Assembly (NCBI GenBank): GCA_031399025.1
Contig: JANNOJ010000088.1
Span: 1 to 17,511, forward strand
Direction of reading: 5' to 3'
Source: CBDBZL01 sp031399025
GTDB lineage: Bacteria; Pseudomonadota; Alphaproteobacteria; Sphingomonadales; Sphingomonadaceae
Length of the DNA: 17,511 nt
Position numbers and translations under genes: made by a program. Positions 5,926 through 13,753 of this stretch are shown piece after piece (the first letter of the stretch is position 1; the number at the start of each line of letters is the position of its first letter). The notes below the pieces were generated by a model. That model made no database searches. It was not told the origin of the DNA and saw nothing but the letters and a program-made list of their open reading frames with translations.

Positions 5926-5954
5926 AAGGTAAGGCCTGGCGCCGCCCGGCACAA
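5926..5954 (-). promoter_or_regulatory. Possible secG promoter
   Basis: In the 111-bp tpiA-secG gap the minus strand shows TTGTGC (5954-5949), 17 bp, then TACCTT (5931-5926). Spacing is ideal but the -10 element is a weak match, so secG may simply be read through from tpiA. Confidence 0.25.
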
Positions 5955-5980
5955 GCGCAGGCCGACGGCGGGCACGCGGC

Positions 5981-6751
5981 TCAGCCGTCCTCGCCCTCGA
6001 CCGCGGCGACGATGATGCCCAGGAAGCTCTCGGCGGTGAGGCTCGCCCCGCCCACCAGCGCGCCGCCTACCTCCGCGGCGCCCAGCAGCTGGGCGGCATT
6101 GGCCGGCTTGACCGAACCGCCGTATAGGATGCGCACCTCGGCGCCGGCCTCGCCGTAGATCTCGATCAGCTTGGCGCGCACCGAGCGATGCATCGCGCCC
6201 ACCTCGTGCACCGTCGGCGTGCGCCCCGTGCCGATGGCCCACACCGGTTCGTAGGCGACGGTGATGCGCTCGCCGGTGCGCTGGGCCGCTTTGTCGCCGC
6301 GCGGCAGCGAGCCTTCCAGCTGCCGGCCGACGACCTGCTCGGCCTGGCCCGCATCGCGCTCGGCCTCGGTCTCGCCGACGCAGACGATGACGTTCATGCC
6401 CGCCGCCAGCACCGCCTCGGCCTTGGCCTTGACCAGGGCGTCGGTCTCGCCGTGGTCGGCGCGGCGTTCGGAATGGCCGACGATGGTGAAGCTGGCCCCG
6501 ACGTCCTTGACCATCGCCGCCGAGATGTCGCCGGTGTGCGCCCCGCCCTCTCCCGAATGGCAATCCTGCGCCCCCACGCCGATCAGCGAGGCTTCCTTGT
6601 GCACCGCCTGGATCATCGTGAACGGCGGCGCCAGCGCGACCTCCGCCTTGATCAGCCGCTCGGCCGCGCGGTCGATCGCGCGCGCTTCCGAGAGCATGGC
6701 CTTGGTGCCGTGCATCTTCCAATTGCCGACGATGTAGGGGCGCCTGGCCAT
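5981..6751 (-). CDS. tpiA: Triosephosphate isomerase
   Basis: The 256-residue TIM-barrel enzyme interconverts dihydroxyacetone phosphate and glyceraldehyde 3-phosphate in glycolysis and gluconeogenesis. Catalytic residues are all visible: Asn10 and Lys12 (VGNWKMHG), His93 (VGHSERR) and Glu168 (AYEPVWAIGTG), the last starting the mobile loop 6. The phosphate-binding YGGSVKPAN and GGALVGGASL complete the barrel. The start ATG at 6751 gives the standard length. It is the first gene of the leftward tpiA-secG-pyrG group and diverges from the ppiD-like gene, with a good promoter candidate about 70-95 bp upstream. Confidence 0.98.
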   Translation of the reverse strand: MARRPYIVGNWKMHGTKAMLSEARAIDRAAERLIKAEVALAPPFTMIQAVHKEASLIGVGAQDCHSGEGGAHTGDISAAMVKDVGASFTIVGHSERRADHGETDALVKAKAEAVLAAGMNVIVCVGETEAERDAGQAEQVVGRQLEGSLPRGDKAAQRTGERITVAYEPVWAIGTGRTPTVHEVGAMHRSVRAKLIEIYGEAGAEVRILYGGSVKPANAAQLLGAAEVGGALVGGASLTAESFLGIIVAAVEGEDG

Positions 6752-6819
6752 CTGCCTCGCGATCCTCGCTTACCTGACTGACCTGAGTGCTCCCTGCCGC
6801 CAGGCGGGGAAGGAAGGTT

Positions 6820-6848
6820 GCGCTAGTGCGCCGCCCCACGATTGTCAA
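6820..6848 (-). promoter_or_regulatory. Putative tpiA promoter
   Basis: On the minus strand a perfect -35 box TTGACA (6848-6843) is followed after exactly 17 bp by TAGCGC (6825-6820). The predicted start is about 60 bp before the tpiA ATG. The -35 box overlaps the edge of a perfect 14-bp palindrome (6846-6859), so a regulator bound there would compete with RNA polymerase. Confidence 0.5.
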
Positions 6849-6859
6849 AAGCGCTTTTG
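6846..6859. promoter_or_regulatory. Perfect 14-bp palindrome, possible operator
   Basis: CAAAAGCGCTTTTG is identical to its own reverse complement. It lies between the divergent tpiA and ppiD-like genes and overlaps the tpiA -35 box by three bases. It could be a regulator site; no regulator gene is nearby. Confidence 0.4.
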
Positions 6860-6887
6860 CGCTGGCGCCCGATGGGCGGCTCCACTG

Positions 6888-6916
6888 TTGCGGTGCCGCC
6901 GCAGCCAAGATAAAGG
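6888..6916 (+). promoter_or_regulatory. Putative promoter of the ppiD-trp block
   Basis: TTGCGG (6888-6893), 17 bp, TAAAGG (6911-6916), about 80 bp before the ATG at 6999. The same -10 box and spacing occur upstream of the tRNA-Arg. No trp leader peptide or attenuator is visible before trpE, so the trp genes downstream may depend on this or on a promoter inside the ppiD-like gene. Confidence 0.4.
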
Positions 6917-6998
6917 CCCCCTCCTCGCCCTCGGCCCCCGTGCTCGCGCACCGGCCCCGATGCGGCCCTGACATCGCTGATCGAGTACCGGCCCGCCC

Positions 6999-8930
6999 AT
7001 GATTCAGATGTTTCGCAGCTTCTTCCAGTCGAAGGTGGGGATCGTCCTCACGCTCGGCTTCCTGGCGGTGGTGGCGATCGCCTTTGCCAGTTCGGACGTG
7101 GCCAATACCAGCATGTTCGGCGGAATTGCCGGTGGCGACCGGGTGGCCGAGGTGGGTGATCGACCGATCGAAGCGGCCGACCTGCTGGCGAACGCAACCA
7201 ATGCGCTCGACCAGGTGCGCCAGCAGGACCCGACCCTGACGATGGAGGCCTTCGCCGGCAATGGCGGGGTGGAGCGGGTCCTGGCGCAGATGCTGAGCCG
7301 CGCCGCGCTGGCCGAATTCGCCCGCGAGCACGGGCTGCGCGCCGGCAAGCGGCTGGTGGACAGCGAGATCCGCCAGATCGCCGCCTTTCGCGACGCAAGC
7401 GGCAGTTTCAGCCAGGATGCCTACCAGGCGGCGCTGCGCCAGCGGGGGCTCAGCGATGCGCTGGTGCGCGACGATCTGGCGATGGGCCTGTTCGCCCGCC
7501 AGGTGGCGCTCCCCGTGGGTTTGGCGCCGCAGATGCCGGATTCGATCGCCCGCCGCTATGCGCAATTGCTGAGCGAAACCCGGCGCGGCGCCATCGGGGT
7601 GGTGCCCAGCGACGCCTTCGCCCCCACGGCGGGGCCGAGTGCGGCGCAGCTGCAGGCCTATTATCAGGAGAACCGCCGCCGTTACATCCGGCCCGAGCGG
7701 CGCGTGGTCCGCTACGCCGAATTCGGCGAGGAGGCGCTCGGCGACCTGCCGGCGCCTACCGCTGCCGAGATCGCGGCACGTTTCCAGCGCGACGCGGCGC
7801 TGTACCGGGCGCAGGAGGACCGCACCTTCACCCAGGTGGTGGTGCCCACCCAGATCGCCGCCCGGCAGATTGCCGCCGCGGTGGAAGGGGGACGTACCCT
7901 GGAGGCCGCCGCAACGGCGCTCGGCCTGGTCCCCACCCGCAGCGGACCGATCGATCGCCAGGAGCTCGCCGGGCAGACTTCCGCCGCGGTAGCCCAGGCG
8001 GCCTTCGCCGCGGGCCGCGGCGCGATCTCCGAGCCGGCGCGTGGCGGGCTTGGCTGGTACGTGCTGCGCGTGGACGCGGTGGCGAACCGCCCCGCGCGAA
8101 CCCTGGAACAGGCGCGCGGGGAAATCACCCAGGCGCTCGCTTCCGAGGGCCGCACCACGGCGCTTGGCGATCTTACCGCGCGGCTGGAGGAGGAGTTCGA
8201 CGAGGGCCGCAGCCTGGACGAGGTGGCGCGCGAGCTTGGCCTGGAACTGATCGAGACCCGCCCCGTCACCGCCACCGGCCAGGTCTACGGTACGCCCGAA
8301 AGCGTCCCTGCGCTGCTCGCTCCGGTGCTCGCGACCGCCTTCGACATGGCCGAGGACGAGCCGCAGCTGGCGGTGATAGAAGCCGGCCGTCGCTTCCTGG
8401 CGTTCGATGTCGGCGACATCACTCCGTCGGCGAGCGCACCGCTGGCCGAAATCCGTCCGCAGGTGATCGCCGCCTGGCGCCGCGATCAGGGCTTCGCCGC
8501 CGCCCGCGAGGCGAGCCAGCGGGTTCTCGCCCGCGTCGCGCGCGGCCAGGCGCTGGCGGCGGCATTGCAGGCCGAGACGGTGGCGCTGCCGCCCGTCGAG
8601 GCGGTCGACCTGAACCGCGAGGAGATCGCCCAGGGCGGCCAAGTGCCGCCGGCGCTGTCGCTGCTGTTTTCGATGGCGGAAGGCACGGCCAAGCGGCTGG
8701 CCGCACCCGGCAACTCCGGCTGGTTCGTGGTCGCGCTCGACGACATCGTCACGCCCGAGCTCGCCGCCGGCGATCCGCTGGTCATGGCCACCACCAACCA
8801 GCTCGAAAGCGTGCTGAGCGACGAATATGTCGCCCAGTTCATCGCCGCGGTCGAGGCCGAGGTGGGCGTCGAGCGCAACGAAGCGGCAGTCGCAGCGGTG
8901 ACCGCCCAGCTCACCGGCCAGGCCAATTGA
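6999..8930 (+). CDS. PpiD-like periplasmic peptidyl-prolyl isomerase / folding factor
   Basis: The 643-residue protein has a single N-terminal membrane anchor (about residues 13-31, VGIVLTLGFLAVVAIAFAS) preceded by a positive MFRSFFQSK stretch. A SurA/PpiD-type N-terminal chaperone domain follows, and then a parvulin-like region near residues 265-365 (RTFTQVVVPT ... GGLGWYVLRVD), and a long helical C-terminal part. PpiD proteins are anchored in the inner membrane with the bulk in the periplasm and help newly exported proteins to fold near the Sec translocon. The parvulin domain looks divergent, and isomerase activity is not assured, as in E. coli PpiD. ATG at 6999; an in-frame ATG at 7008 is an alternative. 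trpE follows after 22 bp. Confidence 0.88.
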   Translation: MIQMFRSFFQSKVGIVLTLGFLAVVAIAFASSDVANTSMFGGIAGGDRVAEVGDRPIEAADLLANATNALDQVRQQDPTLTMEAFAGNGGVERVLAQMLSRAALAEFAREHGLRAGKRLVDSEIRQIAAFRDASGSFSQDAYQAALRQRGLSDALVRDDLAMGLFARQVALPVGLAPQMPDSIARRYAQLLSETRRGAIGVVPSDAFAPTAGPSAAQLQAYYQENRRRYIRPERRVVRYAEFGEEALGDLPAPTAAEIAARFQRDAALYRAQEDRTFTQVVVPTQIAARQIAAAVEGGRTLEAAATALGLVPTRSGPIDRQELAGQTSAAVAQAAFAAGRGAISEPARGGLGWYVLRVDAVANRPARTLEQARGEITQALASEGRTTALGDLTARLEEEFDEGRSLDEVARELGLELIETRPVTATGQVYGTPESVPALLAPVLATAFDMAEDEPQLAVIEAGRRFLAFDVGDITPSASAPLAEIRPQVIAAWRRDQGFAAAREASQRVLARVARGQALAAALQAETVALPPVEAVDLNREEIAQGGQVPPALSLLFSMAEGTAKRLAAPGNSGWFVVALDDIVTPELAAGDPLVMATTNQLESVLSDEYVAQFIAAVEAEVGVERNEAAVAAVTAQLTGQAN

Positions 8931-8952
8931 TCGGCGCTTCGCCGGCGCGCCC

Positions 8953-10518
8953 ATGAGCCGCGGCCAGACCGGCTCAGCCGAGCCTGACAATGCCGAGCAG
9001 GCGCAAGCCGACCTGGCGGCCGGCCGCGCGACGCTGGTGTGGCGCGAGGTCATCGCCGACACCATCACCCCGGTGGGCGCGGCGCTCAGCCTGTTCGAAG
9101 CGGAGCGCGGCGATTTCCTGCTGGAATCGGTGGAAGGCGGCGAGATCCGCGGCCGCTACAGCCTGCTCGGGCTCGACCCCGACCTGGTGTTCCGCGCCAC
9201 CGGTGATAAGTGCGAGGTCAATCGCAATTGGCGCCACGATCGCGGGGCGTTCACGCCTTGCCCGGACACGAGCCTGGCGCAACTACGCGCGCTCGCGCAA
9301 AGCTGCCGTCTCGACGTTCCGCCCGACCTGCCGCCGCTCGCCTGCCTGGTCGGTTACCTGGGATACGAGACGATCGGCCTGGTCGAGCGCCTGCCACGCG
9401 CGCCGCAGAGCGCGCTCGATGTGCCCGACATGCTGTTCGTGCGCCCGACCCTGGTGCTGGTGTTCGACGGTCTGACCGATACGCTGTTCGTGGTCGCTCC
9501 GCTCTGGGCGCCGCCAGGCGCGGCGCCGGGCATGTCCCCGGGCGATCCGCAGCGCGCCATCGAGGCCGCGGGCGAGCGCATCGAGGCCGCCTTGCGCCGG
9601 CTCGGCGAGGCCGCTCCCGCGCCGGTCCGCGACCCGTCATTGCCCGACATGGCGCTCACCCCGGTAAGGCCGGCGGCCGATTACCAGGGCATGGTCCGCC
9701 AAGCGCAGGAGTACATCACCGCCGGCGATATCTTCCAGGTGGTGCTGGCCCAGCGCTTCACCTGCCCCTTTCCGCTGCCGCCGCTGGCGCTCTACCGCGC
9801 GCTGCGGCGGGTGAACCCTTCGCCCTTTCTCTACTTCCTCGACCTGCCGGGCTTCGCCGTGGTTGGATCGAGTCCCGAGATCCTGGTGCGCGTGCGGGGC
9901 GGACCCGCCGAAGCCAAGGAGGTGACCATCCGCCCCATTGCCGGCACCCGCCCGCGCGGCCGCAGCGAGGCCGAGGATGCCGAGAACCAGCGCAGCCTGC
10001 TCGCCGACCCAAAAGAGCGCGCCGAGCACCTGATGCTGCTCGATCTGGGCCGCAACGATGTCGGCCGGGTGGCGGCGGCGGGCAGCGTGGCGGTCACGCA
10101 AAGCTTCACCGTCGAGCGCTACAGCCATGTTATGCACATCGTCAGCAACGTGGTCGGTCGGCTGGCCGAGGGCAAGGATTCGCTCGACGCGCTGTTCGCC
10201 GGCTTTCCCGCGGGCACCGTCTCGGGCGCGCCCAAGGTACGCGCCTGCCAGATCATCGCCGAGCTCGAGCCCGAGACGCGCGGCGCCTATGCCGGCGGGG
10301 TCGGCTATTTCGCCCCTGACGGCTCGCTCGACAGCTGCATCGTCCTGCGCACCGCGGTGGTGAAGGATGGCGTGATGCACGTCCAGGCGGGCGCCGGCAT
10401 CGTCGCCGACAGCGACCCGGCTTCCGAACAGCGCGAATGCGAAGCCAAGGCCGCCGCGCTGCTCGCCGCCGCGCGCGAAGCGGCGCGGGTGGCGAGCGAG
10501 GCGGAGTTCGGGCAGTGA
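8953..10518 (+). CDS. trpE: Anthranilate synthase component I
   Basis: The 521-residue enzyme converts chorismate to anthranilate using ammonia delivered by TrpG, the first committed step of tryptophan synthesis. The N-terminal domain holds the feedback-site motif LLESVEGGEIRGRYS. The chorismate-binding domain shows DIFQVVLAQRF, SSPEILVR, PIAGTRPRGR, LMLLDLGRNDVGRV, HIVSNVVGRL, GFPAGTVSGAPKVRA and the C-terminal QAGAGIVADSDP. All expected landmarks are present and the length is normal. The ATG at 8953 lacks a strong ribosome site but lies only 22 bp after the ppiD-like stop. A broken kinase gene lies between trpE and trpG. Together the motifs separate it from the related PabB and isochorismate synthases, though not by calculation. 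Confidence 0.97.
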   Translation: MSRGQTGSAEPDNAEQAQADLAAGRATLVWREVIADTITPVGAALSLFEAERGDFLLESVEGGEIRGRYSLLGLDPDLVFRATGDKCEVNRNWRHDRGAFTPCPDTSLAQLRALAQSCRLDVPPDLPPLACLVGYLGYETIGLVERLPRAPQSALDVPDMLFVRPTLVLVFDGLTDTLFVVAPLWAPPGAAPGMSPGDPQRAIEAAGERIEAALRRLGEAAPAPVRDPSLPDMALTPVRPAADYQGMVRQAQEYITAGDIFQVVLAQRFTCPFPLPPLALYRALRRVNPSPFLYFLDLPGFAVVGSSPEILVRVRGGPAEAKEVTIRPIAGTRPRGRSEAEDAENQRSLLADPKERAEHLMLLDLGRNDVGRVAAAGSVAVTQSFTVERYSHVMHIVSNVVGRLAEGKDSLDALFAGFPAGTVSGAPKVRACQIIAELEPETRGAYAGGVGYFAPDGSLDSCIVLRTAVVKDGVMHVQAGAGIVADSDPASEQRECEAKAAALLAAAREAARVASEAEFGQ

Positions 10519-10532
10519 CCGCCTGAGCGGCC

Positions 10533-10830
10533 ATGCGCGTCTTGGTCGTGGCTAGCACGGGCGCGGCCAAGTCGACCTTCGCGCGCCGGCTCGCCGCCCC
10601 GATCGGCGCACCGCAAATCGAGCTGGACGTGATCAACTGGCAACCGGGCTGGCGCACCTGGCCGATGATGATCTGCGCAGGTCCTGCGCCACGTGGACCG
10701 GGCAACCGGCGCGCCGAAATGGGTTATCGACGGCAATTACGGGAGCGAAGTGCGCGCGCTGCTCCTGCCCCGCCGCGACTCATCTCGTCCGGGTCGATCA
10801 TTCCCGCCCGGTGACCGCAAGCGGCTTCCT
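10533..10830 (+). pseudogene. Decayed P-loop kinase gene (adenylate-kinase-like / topology-modulation type)
   Basis: Three reading frames in succession give pieces of one protein. MRVLVVASTGAAKSTFARRL through IELDVINWQPGW begins at 10533. KWVIDGNYGSEVRALLLPR is in the next frame (about 10718-10775). THLVRVDHSRPVTASGF is in the third (from 10778). I recall intact relatives running GSTGAGKSTFARRLA ... IELDAxNWQPGW ... WVIDGNYxxVRxxLLPRATHLVWLDYSRP. At least two frameshifts are needed, an internal portion after NWQPGW appears shortened, and the P-loop reads TGAAKST instead of TGAGKST. The C-terminal half is missing and the sequence merges into the trpG upstream region. It starts 14 bp after the trpE stop. 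The family call rests on the Walker A and VIDGNY/LLPR signatures. Confidence 0.8.
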
Positions 10831-10866
10831 CTTGTCATCGCCCCCGGCCGCGCTAGGTCGCACGCC

Positions 10867-11469
10867 ATGATCCTCGTCATCGACAATTACGACAGCTTCA
10901 CCTTCAACCTGGTCCACTACCTGATGGAGCTGGGCGCAAGGGTCGAAGTGGTACGCAACGATGCCATTTCGGCGGGCCAGGCGCTATCGTCGGGGGCGGC
11001 GGGCTTCCTCATCTCGCCCGGACCCTGTACGCCCAACGAGGCGGGCGTCAGCCTCGAGCTGGTCGCGGCCTGCGCCGATGCCGGGCGGCCGCTGCTCGGC
11101 GTGTGCCTGGGCCACCAGGCGATCGGCCAGCATTTCGGCGGGCGGGTGACGCGCGGCGGGCTGATGCACGGCAAGACCTCGCCGGTGACGCATGACGGCA
11201 GCGGGGTGTTCGCCGGGCTGCCCTCCCCCTTCACCGCCACGCGCTATCATTCGCTGATCGTGGAGGACATTCCCGAAAGCCTGCTGGTCAACGCCACCAG
11301 CGAGACGCCGGGGCTGGACGGCACTGCGGTGATGGGCTTCCGCCATGCCGAGCTGCCGATCCACGGCGTGCAGTTCCACCCCGAGAGCATCGCCACCGAG
11401 CACGGCCACGACCTCTTGGCCAATTTCCTCGCGGTCTGCGGGATCAGGGCCAAAGCGGCAGCGGCGTGA
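10867..11469 (+). CDS. trpG: Anthranilate synthase component II (glutamine amidotransferase)
   Basis: A 200-residue class I amidotransferase that hydrolyses glutamine and passes ammonia to TrpE. Cys80 (LLGVCLGHQAIG) is the nucleophile, with His171 and Glu173 (GVQFHPESI) completing the triad; the oxyanion region is SPGPCTPNEAG. TrpG and PabA cannot be fully separated by sequence, and in many bacteria one subunit serves both anthranilate and p-aminobenzoate synthases; the trp context favours TrpG. The MILVIDNYDSFTFNL opening fixes the ATG at 10867, although the same frame is open further upstream across the pseudogene. Its TGA overlaps the GTG start of trpD (GTGA, 11466-11469), so the two are translationally coupled. 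Confidence 0.96.
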   Translation: MILVIDNYDSFTFNLVHYLMELGARVEVVRNDAISAGQALSSGAAGFLISPGPCTPNEAGVSLELVAACADAGRPLLGVCLGHQAIGQHFGGRVTRGGLMHGKTSPVTHDGSGVFAGLPSPFTATRYHSLIVEDIPESLLVNATSETPGLDGTAVMGFRHAELPIHGVQFHPESIATEHGHDLLANFLAVCGIRAKAAAA

Positions 11470-12461
11470 GCGCGCTTCCGGGCACGGACCGCCCGCTCGG
11501 GCAGGAGGAGGCGCGCGCCGCCTTCGGCGCCATGCTCGACGGCGGCGCGTCGGACGAGGCGATCGCCGCCTTCCTGGTGGGCTTGGCCGAGCGCGGCGAG
11601 ACCGCGGCCGAGATCGCCGGCGCGGCTGAGGCCATGCGCGCGCGGTTGATCCCGATCGAGGCGCCCGCGGGGGCGATCGACGTCTGCGGCACCGGCGGCG
11701 ACGGGCACCACACGCTCAACGTCTCGACCGCGGTGGCGCTGGTGGTGGCCGCTTGCGGCGTGCCGGTGGCCAAGCACGGCAACCGCGCGGCGAGCTCGAA
11801 GGCGGGTGCGGCCGACACGCTCGAGGCGCTGGGCCTCGATCTGGCGGCGGCCGGCCGTACCGCCGAGGCGACCCTGCGCGAGATCGGCATCTGCTTCCTC
11901 TTCGCCCAGACTCACCACCCGGCGATGGCGCGCATCATGCCGATCCGCCGCCAGCTTGGCCGGCGCACCATCTTCAACCTCATGGGTCCGCTCGCTAACC
12001 CGGCACGGGTGTCCCGCCAGCTGGTCGGTATCGCCCGGCCCGCTGATGTGCCGATCTATGCCGAGGCGCTGGCGCTACTGGGGACAGAGCTGGCGCTGAT
12101 CGTCGCCGGCGACGAGGGTTTGGACGAATTGAGCCTGGCCGGCGGCAACGAGGTGGCCCAGGTCTTGCACGGCGGCAAGGTGCGCATGGGCCGGGTGGAC
12201 GTGGCGCAGGCGGGTCTGCCGCACGCTCCGGTAGGGGCAATGCGCGGCGGCGATCCGGCTTACAACGCCGCCGCCCTGCGCGCGCTGCTGTCGGGCGAGC
12301 GCGGCCCCTATCGCGATTCCGTGCTGTTTAACGCCGCCGGGGCGCTGATCGTGGCCGGCCGGACGCAGGACTGGCGCGCCGGCGCGGAAGAAGCGGCGGA
12401 GGCGATCGACAAGGGGCTCGCCAAGGCGCTGCTCGAGTGCTGGATCGCGGTTTGCCAGTAG
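11466..12461 (+). CDS. trpD: Anthranilate phosphoribosyltransferase
   Basis: The 331-residue enzyme transfers phosphoribose from PRPP to anthranilate, the second tryptophan step. The PRPP-binding GTGGDG (residues 75-80) with following HHTLNVST, the KHGNRAASS motif (about 103-111), and the anthranilate-contact region GRRTIFNLMGPLANP are all present. The GTG start overlaps the trpG stop by three bases; the ensuing helical N-terminal domain (LGQEEARAAFGAMLDG) is complete, so the start is secure. About 140 bp carrying a palindromic repeat separate it from trpC. Confidence 0.97.
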   Translation: MSALPGTDRPLGQEEARAAFGAMLDGGASDEAIAAFLVGLAERGETAAEIAGAAEAMRARLIPIEAPAGAIDVCGTGGDGHHTLNVSTAVALVVAACGVPVAKHGNRAASSKAGAADTLEALGLDLAAAGRTAEATLREIGICFLFAQTHHPAMARIMPIRRQLGRRTIFNLMGPLANPARVSRQLVGIARPADVPIYAEALALLGTELALIVAGDEGLDELSLAGGNEVAQVLHGGKVRMGRVDVAQAGLPHAPVGAMRGGDPAYNAAALRALLSGERGPYRDSVLFNAAGALIVAGRTQDWRAGAEEAAEAIDKGLAKALLECWIAVCQ

Positions 12462-12506
12462 CCCCCTTGCGCCCCGGGCTGATCACCCTGGGCCGGTAGC
12501 GACCCC

Positions 12507-12596
12507 TCTCGCCCTGAGCTTGCCGAAGGGTGGTCCTTCGTTCAAGCGGGGCGAAGGACAAAGCAATTCTTCGACGAGCTCAGGGTGAGCGGAGAG
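12507..12596. repeat. Nested palindromic repeat between trpD and trpC
   Basis: The outer arms are CGCCCTGAGCTTGCCGAAG (12510-12528) and the near-complement starting CTTCGACGAGCTCAGGG (12569-12585), differing at about three positions. Inside them GTCCTTCG (12533-12540) and CGAAGGAC (12552-12559) form a perfect second stem. The 'CCTGAGCTTGTCGAAGG' theme is one I recognise as a dispersed palindromic repeat abundant in sphingomonads and related bacteria. The right edge carries GGAGAG (12591-12596), which is the apparent ribosome site for trpC. Confidence 0.85.
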
Positions 12597-12600
12597 CAGT

Positions 12601-13386
12601 TTGGACAGGCTAGCCGAAATTTGCGCCGTCAAGCGGTCGGAGGTCGCGGCCCGCAAGGCGCTCGCCACCCTCGATGACCTGGACCGGCAGGCCGCGGGCG
12701 CCACCCCACCGCGCGGGTTCCGCCGCGCGCTCGAGGAAAAAGCCAGAATCGGCTTCGCGCTGGTCGCGGAAATCAAGCGAGCTTCGCCATCCAAAGGGCT
12801 GATCCGAAAACATTTTCGTCCCGCCGAGCACGCGCTTGCCTACCAACAGGGCGGTGCCGCCTGCTTGTCGGTTCTCACCGATGCACCCTACTTCCAGGGT
12901 CACGAGAACTACCTTGTCGAGGCGCGCGCCGCCTGCGCGCTGCCCGTGTTGCGCAAGGATTTCACCGTCGATCCCTGGCAGGTGGCCGAGGCCCGGGCGA
13001 TCGGGGCGGACGCCATCCTCATCATCGTCGCCGCGCTGGAAGATGGCCCGATGCGCGAGATCGAGACCGCGGCGCTGGAGCGCGGCATGGACGTGCTGGT
13101 CGAGGTGCACGACGAGCGCGAGCTGGAGCGCGCCGCCCGCCTCACCTCGCGCCTGATCGGCATCAACAATCGCGACCTGCGCACCTTCAGGACCGACCTT
13201 GCCGCCACCGAGCGCCTCGCCCCGCTCGCCCCCGAGGGCGCGCTGCTCGTGAGCGAGAGCGGCATTTCCACTCACGCGGATTGCACGCGGCTCGCCGGCG
13301 CCGGGGTGCGCTGCTTCCTGGTGGGCGAGAGCCTGATGCGGCAGGACGATGTCGCCGCTGCCACCCGCCTGCTGCTGGGCGGCTGA
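12601..13386 (+). CDS. trpC: Indole-3-glycerol-phosphate synthase
   Basis: The 261-residue (beta/alpha)8 enzyme closes the indole ring in the fourth tryptophan step. Landmarks: LVAEIKRASPSKG with the catalytic lysine, LRKDFTVDPWQV (second lysine), ADAILIIVAAL, the Glu of DVLVEVHDERELERA, INNRDLRTF and VSESGIST near the C-terminus. It is a stand-alone TrpC, not fused to TrpF. The start is a TTG at 12601 with GGAGAG four bases upstream at the edge of the palindromic repeat; the opening MDRLAEICAVKRSEVAARKA is the normal N-terminus, so the TTG start is well supported. Confidence 0.96.
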   Translation: MDRLAEICAVKRSEVAARKALATLDDLDRQAAGATPPRGFRRALEEKARIGFALVAEIKRASPSKGLIRKHFRPAEHALAYQQGGAACLSVLTDAPYFQGHENYLVEARAACALPVLRKDFTVDPWQVAEARAIGADAILIIVAALEDGPMREIETAALERGMDVLVEVHDERELERAARLTSRLIGINNRDLRTFRTDLAATERLAPLAPEGALLVSESGISTHADCTRLAGAGVRCFLVGESLMRQDDVAAATRLLLGG

Positions 13387-13527
13387 GTTCCGGCGGCGAC
13401 GCCGATCGGGCTACGGCAATGCTACTAGGGCCAGGTTGCCTCGACGCCAGCGACCGGTCATGGCATGCAGCCGGGGGCAGCCAGCAAGCTGTCGGCGCAC
13501 GAATGGGCAGGGGCGGAGAGAAACGAT

Positions 13528-13740
13528 ATGGCGGCCATATTCCACGGGGTGATGAAGATCGTGAGCACCCTGCTCGGCGTAATGTTGATCTGCATGGGTG
13601 GCATCTGGGTGCTGCAGGGCCTCAACATCGCCTTTCTCGACAGCTTCATGGCCGGTGCGCCGCAATGGGCGGTATACGGCGCAATCCTGATGCTGTTCGG
13701 GGTGGGCCAGGTGATCTGGAGCCTCACCCGGCGGCGCTGA
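13528..13740 (+). CDS. Small two-helix inner-membrane protein of unknown function
   Basis: Reading from the ATG at 13528 gives 70 residues. There are two hydrophobic stretches, IVSTLLGVMLICMGGIWVL and WAVYGAILMLFGVGQVIW, separated by a short loop LNIAFLDSFMAGAPQ, and a positive RRR C-terminus. GGAG (13515-13518) lies nine bases before this ATG. An in-frame ATG at 13552 would give a 62-residue form starting MKIVSTLLGVML, which I recall as the usual start in sphingomonad relatives; a longer form from 13465 is unlikely. It sits between trpC and moaC, 13 bp before moaC. I do not know a function; co-location does not imply a role in either pathway. Confidence 0.7.
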   Translation: MAAIFHGVMKIVSTLLGVMLICMGGIWVLQGLNIAFLDSFMAGAPQWAVYGAILMLFGVGQVIWSLTRRR

Positions 13741-13753
13741 GCGCACCGTTGCG

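Noticed and set aside
8931..8952. A trp leader peptide or attenuator before trpE
   Set aside because: Only 22 bp separate the ppiD-like stop from trpE, with no Trp-codon run or alternative hairpins.
5877..9068. Very long antisense open frame (over 1000 codons) across tpiA upstream DNA, the ppiD-like gene and trpE start
   Set aside because: It is the mirror of genes with clear protein families. High-GC codon bias keeps the opposite frame open, and the translation is Arg/Gly/Ala low-complexity with no domain signature.
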